NCBI GenBank assembly: GCA_941918925.1
Contig: OW799236.1
Span: 120,725,062-120,789,061, forward strand
Direction: 5' to 3'
DNA length: 64,000 nt
Source of the DNA: Phyto melanocephala
Lineage: Eukaryota > Arthropoda > Insecta > Diptera > Rhinophoridae
Of this stretch, positions 60,671 to 64,000 are shown piece by piece. Position numbers and translations under genes: made by a program. A model generated the notes under the pieces. That model made no database searches. It was not told where the DNA came from and saw only the letters and a program-made list of their open reading frames with translations. Numbering within the stretch: position 1 is the first letter of the stretch; each line of letters begins with the position of its first letter.

Positions 60671-62394
60671 TACAAAAGTGTCAAATTACATGAATAAAAT
60701 GGACAATGTCCATACCTTGAGATATTTTGGTTATCAAAAATTTGTTTTCTATATGACATTGTTTTTTTATCTTGTTGGAACCATTTTCACACAAGTTATT
60801 TACAATGACATGTACAATAAAAAAAATCATTCTCAAGAAACTGAGTTACTGAGACAGACGTCGGATCGATAAATTACAGTCCTCTGTCATACTAGCGATG
60901 ACTTTTTCTGTACTTACAAATGAAGTTCTATTTGGATGAATGCTATCCAAAACAGTAAATGTAACCAAGAATCAAATCACAGTATTGCGTGCTACATGCT
61001 TAGATAGACATTTATGCGCACCTTAAACTAAACTGAGTGGTATATAAATTTGGCGAATTTTGAAAATAAATCTCCACTACTTATAAATATTGTTCGAGTG
61101 TAAATCTTTGCATAGTTACTATCAAAAATATATTGAAAAATATAGTCATGTTGCCCGATAAAGGGTTAAACTTTATAAGTATGACATATTTATTCTATAA
61201 GAAGTTTTTTATAGGTCTAAAAAGCAACCTATAAAATAAAAAAGATACTGAATTTCTTCCTGTTTGTTTTTGAATAAACGGTACTTTAGTTAATCCAGTT
61301 TCTTAATTTCCTTTTTAAGAAATTAATTTTATTATTTTTTTTTTATATTTTTTCAATCTGAATTAATATATTTTTTCCAAGGCAAACTCGTTCTTGGCTA
61401 TTCCTAAACATATCCATAATTTTATACTTTTCCTCTATTTCTCATATTTTTGTTTATTTAAATGTCATTTGCATATCACATTGATATTATTTATTTTTAA
61501 AATTTTACTTCCAACACAAAGTACATATAAATTGATGTAACGAACAGCAACCAAAATATTTTAATATATTTCAACCGAGTTCGAGGAAATCTTCATAAAA
61601 TAACTGACTGGCTGACATATCCAGTAGAGCAATAGAGACGTTGGAAGAAAAAGAAGGCTGTATATTATTTAAGATATTGAATACACTTACTTATGTGTGC
61701 ATATACATACACATGCAATATTAAAATAGAGATGAGAAGAAACGAATGCCAATACTTGAGTGTATTTGTATTTAAGGTACATAAGAATGCGCTAAAAGTG
61801 TTTACATTTTACTCAAGAAATTACACTTTAGCAAACAGTTTGTGTATGTATGTTTGTGCATGTAGCAGGAGAATGTTGGTGTATTAAAATTGAAATGTTT
61901 CATTTTGTTGGCCACTACTGATGATGCTGCTGCTTGTGGTGATGTTGTTGTAGCCAGTACTGGTAGAACTCCATCAACGCGGGGATTATTTACAAGAAGT
62001 TTAGTAATAAAAAAGATTTTGTATTTTACAATAAAATGGTTTAAAAAATGTTTATATTTCATTATCCTTAATTCTCATTATCAAAAAAGTAGGAAAGGAT
62101 AAATTTTTTGAAAAATATTTTTTCTTCCTCTTCCTTCTTTATTCTTTTTACGAATTATTCCCTATCAGTTGATGTCCGTGTTTAAATAACAAATAAACAT
62201 TTCCATTTTATACTTTTGAAAGTCCTTTGAAAAACAAAAAAAAAAACAGAAAACTTTAAACTAAGTACCCAGTGAATTTGACACATGTACAGTGGCTACG
62301 CTTAAATGGCTGTTTTTTGATATCAGACGCACATAACAATTTAATAGTCAATGTTAAAATGACATCTCGAGATTGCATGCGACTCGAATTCAGC
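60671..62394. other. AT-rich DNA, no gene seen
   Basis: No gene recognised. A short GATGCTGCTGCTTGTG-type simple repeat near 61920-61950 accounts for the open frames around 61.8-62.1 kb. Confidence 0.5.
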
Positions 62395-62660
62395 TCGAAT
62401 GAAAATGTCGCAGCTGTATGGATTTAGAAGAGAAGGAATGGGTTTTGCCACTTTTTGTAAATATCTTGCTCTGGCTACAGCGAAACACAAACTACCTGGT
62501 AAACATATACTGGTTAATCTCTCTAAGATATCTAAGATCGGGCTGAGTGACTTGTTGATAACCCCTTTGGCTACGGAATGGATCTAGTAGTCCCTCTTTT
62601 TACACTGATTTTGCTCATACAGACTCCACTTTGAAAGTTTGCGTATAGTTACCCGCCACT
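62395..62660 (+). pseudogene. Non-LTR retrotransposon 3' end, same family as 22.8 kb
   Basis: The last part of a 62-codon frame, ALATAKHKLPGKHILVNLSK followed by ISKIGLSDLL and ATEWI, aligns with the C-terminus of the RNase H frame at 22961 (ALAAKRHRFLGEHILDGLSA, then ATGWI). The downstream untranslated region also aligns ('catacagactccactttga' here against 'catacagactctacttga' there). Only the extreme 3' end is present, more diverged than the 22.8-kb copy. Confidence 0.75.
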
Positions 62661-62914
62661 ATAATCACATTTTTACTACATTTTGTCTGCATTTTATCTA
62701 TCATAGCAAAGTTTTTTTTTCCACAATTAGTATGTACGCTTATATGATCTTTTAAAATTATGCACTTTCCAATCCTTTAATAAACTAAATTGTTTACACA
62801 AATATCAAAGAATATAGTCGGATAGGATTGAAAAAACACTGACCTAAAACATTGTAGTGAAGTTTAATGTCAAGCCTAGGACACTAAAGTTTAACTGTGA
62901 CTTTTTTATATAGT

Positions 62915-63010
62915 AGTAGTAGCGCAGTAGCTTTCGTATCAACTCAGTAGACCTCGGTTTGAGCGTTCGAGTGGACGTTCATCCCACATTGCTTTATTCT
63001 TTGGATATAT
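62915..63010 (+). repeat. Possible tRNA-derived SINE head
   Basis: An A-box-like TAGCGCAGTAGC (62920-62931) is followed about 33 bp later by a B-box-like CGTTCGAGTGG (62964-62974), against the consensus GGTTCGANTCC. The order and spacing fit a tRNA-like pol III promoter, but the B box is imperfect and no tRNA fold is convincing. Confidence 0.35.
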
Positions 63011-63430
63011 AGACACTCATTATGCCTGATAGCGGTTTGAAATTCAAAACCACAAATTAAAAAAACGAAATCGATTGATCTTCATATTTTCTTGTCAAAA
63101 GAAAGGCATAGATTTTTAAGTATTTTGTTCTTATACAATTGAAGTGTTTTCAAAAAACACCAAACAAGTCATGTTCATAGCATGCCTTGATATTGTGCAT
63201 ACGTTCAGAAATTTTTGTAAAAAATATCATAATCTTCTTTCATTAATTTTTCTTCTTATTTTTAAATTTTCTATTTCCTAAAGTAATCTAGTTTTATTTT
63301 AAAGGTGTTCTAATACACTAGCTTTTGATAGCTAAGAAGAAATACTTTCAAAAAAAATTTCAAAAAAAATTACTTAAAAAGCGAAATATTAATTTCTTTA
63401 AAAAGTAACCTCCTAATAATAATAATTAAT
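63011..63430. other. AT-rich DNA, no gene seen
   Basis: No gene or element recognised before the inverted repeat. Confidence 0.5.
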
Positions 63431-63556
63431 CTATTATTTAAATTTTTAATCAGCCTTGAGTTCATATTAATATTCTTTATTTTTACAAAGAATTTGTTTA
63501 ATTGTGATAAATGAAAGAATAAATCTTGAAAAATTATATTTTTACCGACACTAGCC

Positions 63557-63604
63557 GAGTGGAATGCATTTTCGAAGCCAGCTACGATTTCATCATCAGC
63601 ACTC
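63557..63604 (-). ncRNA. Hammerhead-ribozyme-like motif, left arm
   Basis: On the minus strand this reads GAGTG, CTGATGA, T, GAAATC, GTAGCT, GGCTTC, GAAA, ATGCAT, TC, CACTC. Relative to the right-arm copy, stem II carries one A-C mismatch (GAAATC with GGCTTC), which may weaken it. All core boxes are intact. Confidence 0.5.
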
Positions 63605-63796
63605 TCTGATCGGTGGTTACATGTTGGTTGTAAATATCATCTATTTAACTCACGGGACTTATGTTAATTGAATTCGGTAACTAATTTTTAGTTTTTCCTA
63701 TTTCATATATTTTTACCACAATGAGTTAGATTGAAATTTTAAGTCCCGTGAGTTAAATAGCTGATATTTACAACCAACATGTAACCACCGATCAGA

Positions 63797-63844
63797 GAGT
63801 GCTGATGATGAAATCGTAGCTGGTTTCGAAAATGCATTCCACTC
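63797..63844 (+). ncRNA. Hammerhead-ribozyme-like motif, right arm
   Basis: In order: stem I strand GAGTG (63797-63801); core box CTGATGA (63802-63808); one unpaired T; stem II GAAATC and GGTTTC closed by loop GTAGCT (63810-63827); core box GAAA (63828-63831); palindromic ATGCAT for a very short stem III (63832-63837); TC as the predicted cleavage position (63838-63839); and CACTC (63840-63844), which pairs perfectly with GAGTG. This is the order of a type I hammerhead. Very short stem III hammerheads in Penelope-like elements are thought to act as dimers, and a palindromic stem III would allow that. The extra T between the first box and stem II is a deviation that could lower activity. Confidence 0.55.
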
Positions 63845-64000
63845 GGCTAGTGTCGGTAAAAATATAATTTTTCAAGATTTATTCTTTCATTTATCACAAT
63901 TAAACAAATTCTTTGTAAAAATAAAGAATATTAATATGAACTCAAGCCTGATTAAAAATTTAAATAATAGTTTAAACAGAAAAGTTCGACAAAATAAAAA

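Larger units (their letters stand above)
63431..63970. repeat. Large inverted repeat: 230-bp arms, 80-bp spacer
   Basis: The left arm (63431-63660) and the right arm (63741-63970) are inverted copies of equal length. Comparing them by eye shows three differences in 230 positions (about 98.7% identical). The spacer (63661-63740) is A/T-rich and non-coding. Each arm includes a hammerhead-like motif and the 'ctagccgagtggaatgcat' phrase also found degenerate at 5.5 kb and 46.9 kb. A transcript across the unit would form a long hairpin. Inverted terminal repeats with hammerhead motifs are known from Penelope-like elements; no Penelope coding sequence lies in the window, so that identification is an inference. 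Confidence 0.9.

Noticed and set aside
61890..62102. Possible coding exon with Ala/Val-rich start at 61.9 kb
   Set aside because: The protein-like stretch comes from a GATGCTGCTG-type simple repeat and is open on both strands for that reason.

Overview
The window looks like transposon-filled, AT-rich DNA from a higher fly, probably a calyptrate such as a blowfly, house fly or stable fly. This rests on strong A/T bias, many decayed Tc1/mariner transposases of the insect type, a DD37D maT-like element, and DINE-1/mini-me-type elements carrying the dipteran GTCY (GTCC/GTCT) microsatellite. No host gene, exon, rRNA or canonical tRNA could be recognised on either strand. It could be intergenic or lie inside a long intron. 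All convincing coding signal belongs to mobile elements, nearly all broken. Several open reading frames begin with TTG or GTG only because they run into transposon remnants.

Layout. 1-6.2 kb: Tc1/mariner remnants, the 3' end of a non-LTR retrotransposon (minus strand), and a Helitron helicase C-terminal relic. 6.2-10.4 kb: quiet DNA. 10.4-12.4 kb: an unclassified repeat, a DINE-1-like element (copy A) and an abutting 317-bp inverted-repeat element. 15.3-17 kb: a 1.0-kb hAT element with an exact 8-bp target duplication, a SINE-like tRNA-derived unit and a Tc1/mariner scrap. 19.4-22.25 kb: a large DINE-1-like element with a 288-bp tandem array, itself invaded by a Tc1/mariner element. 22.8-23.84 kb: a 5'-truncated non-LTR retrotransposon with a complete RNase H domain. 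27.3-30.4 kb: small nested elements and MITEs. 32.8-34.07 kb: an almost intact maT-like transposon with one frameshift. 41.3-43.7 kb: a hAT transposon with 8-bp target duplication that contains a MITE and sits beside a copy of the unclassified repeat, three layers in all. 44.3-46.3 kb: another hAT remnant and a Tc1/mariner pseudogene. 48.4-53.1 kb: DINE-1-like copies B and C around an unclassified 1.2-kb element. 56.2-60.7 kb: Tc1/mariner remnants and a TTAA-flanked MITE. 62.4-62.7 kb: a second retrotransposon tail.

The most interesting structure is at the right edge (63431-63970): two 230-bp arms in inverted orientation, differing at only 3 positions, separated by 80 bp. Each arm carries a hammerhead-ribozyme-like core (CTGATGA, a hairpin, GAAA, a palindromic stem III, then a UC cleavage position and a closing stem I). 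Degenerate single-arm relatives lie near 5.5 kb and 46.9 kb. This arrangement resembles the terminal repeats of Penelope-like elements or a retrozyme-like element, though no Penelope reverse transcriptase is visible here. All assignments come from reading the sequence; none was checked by database search.
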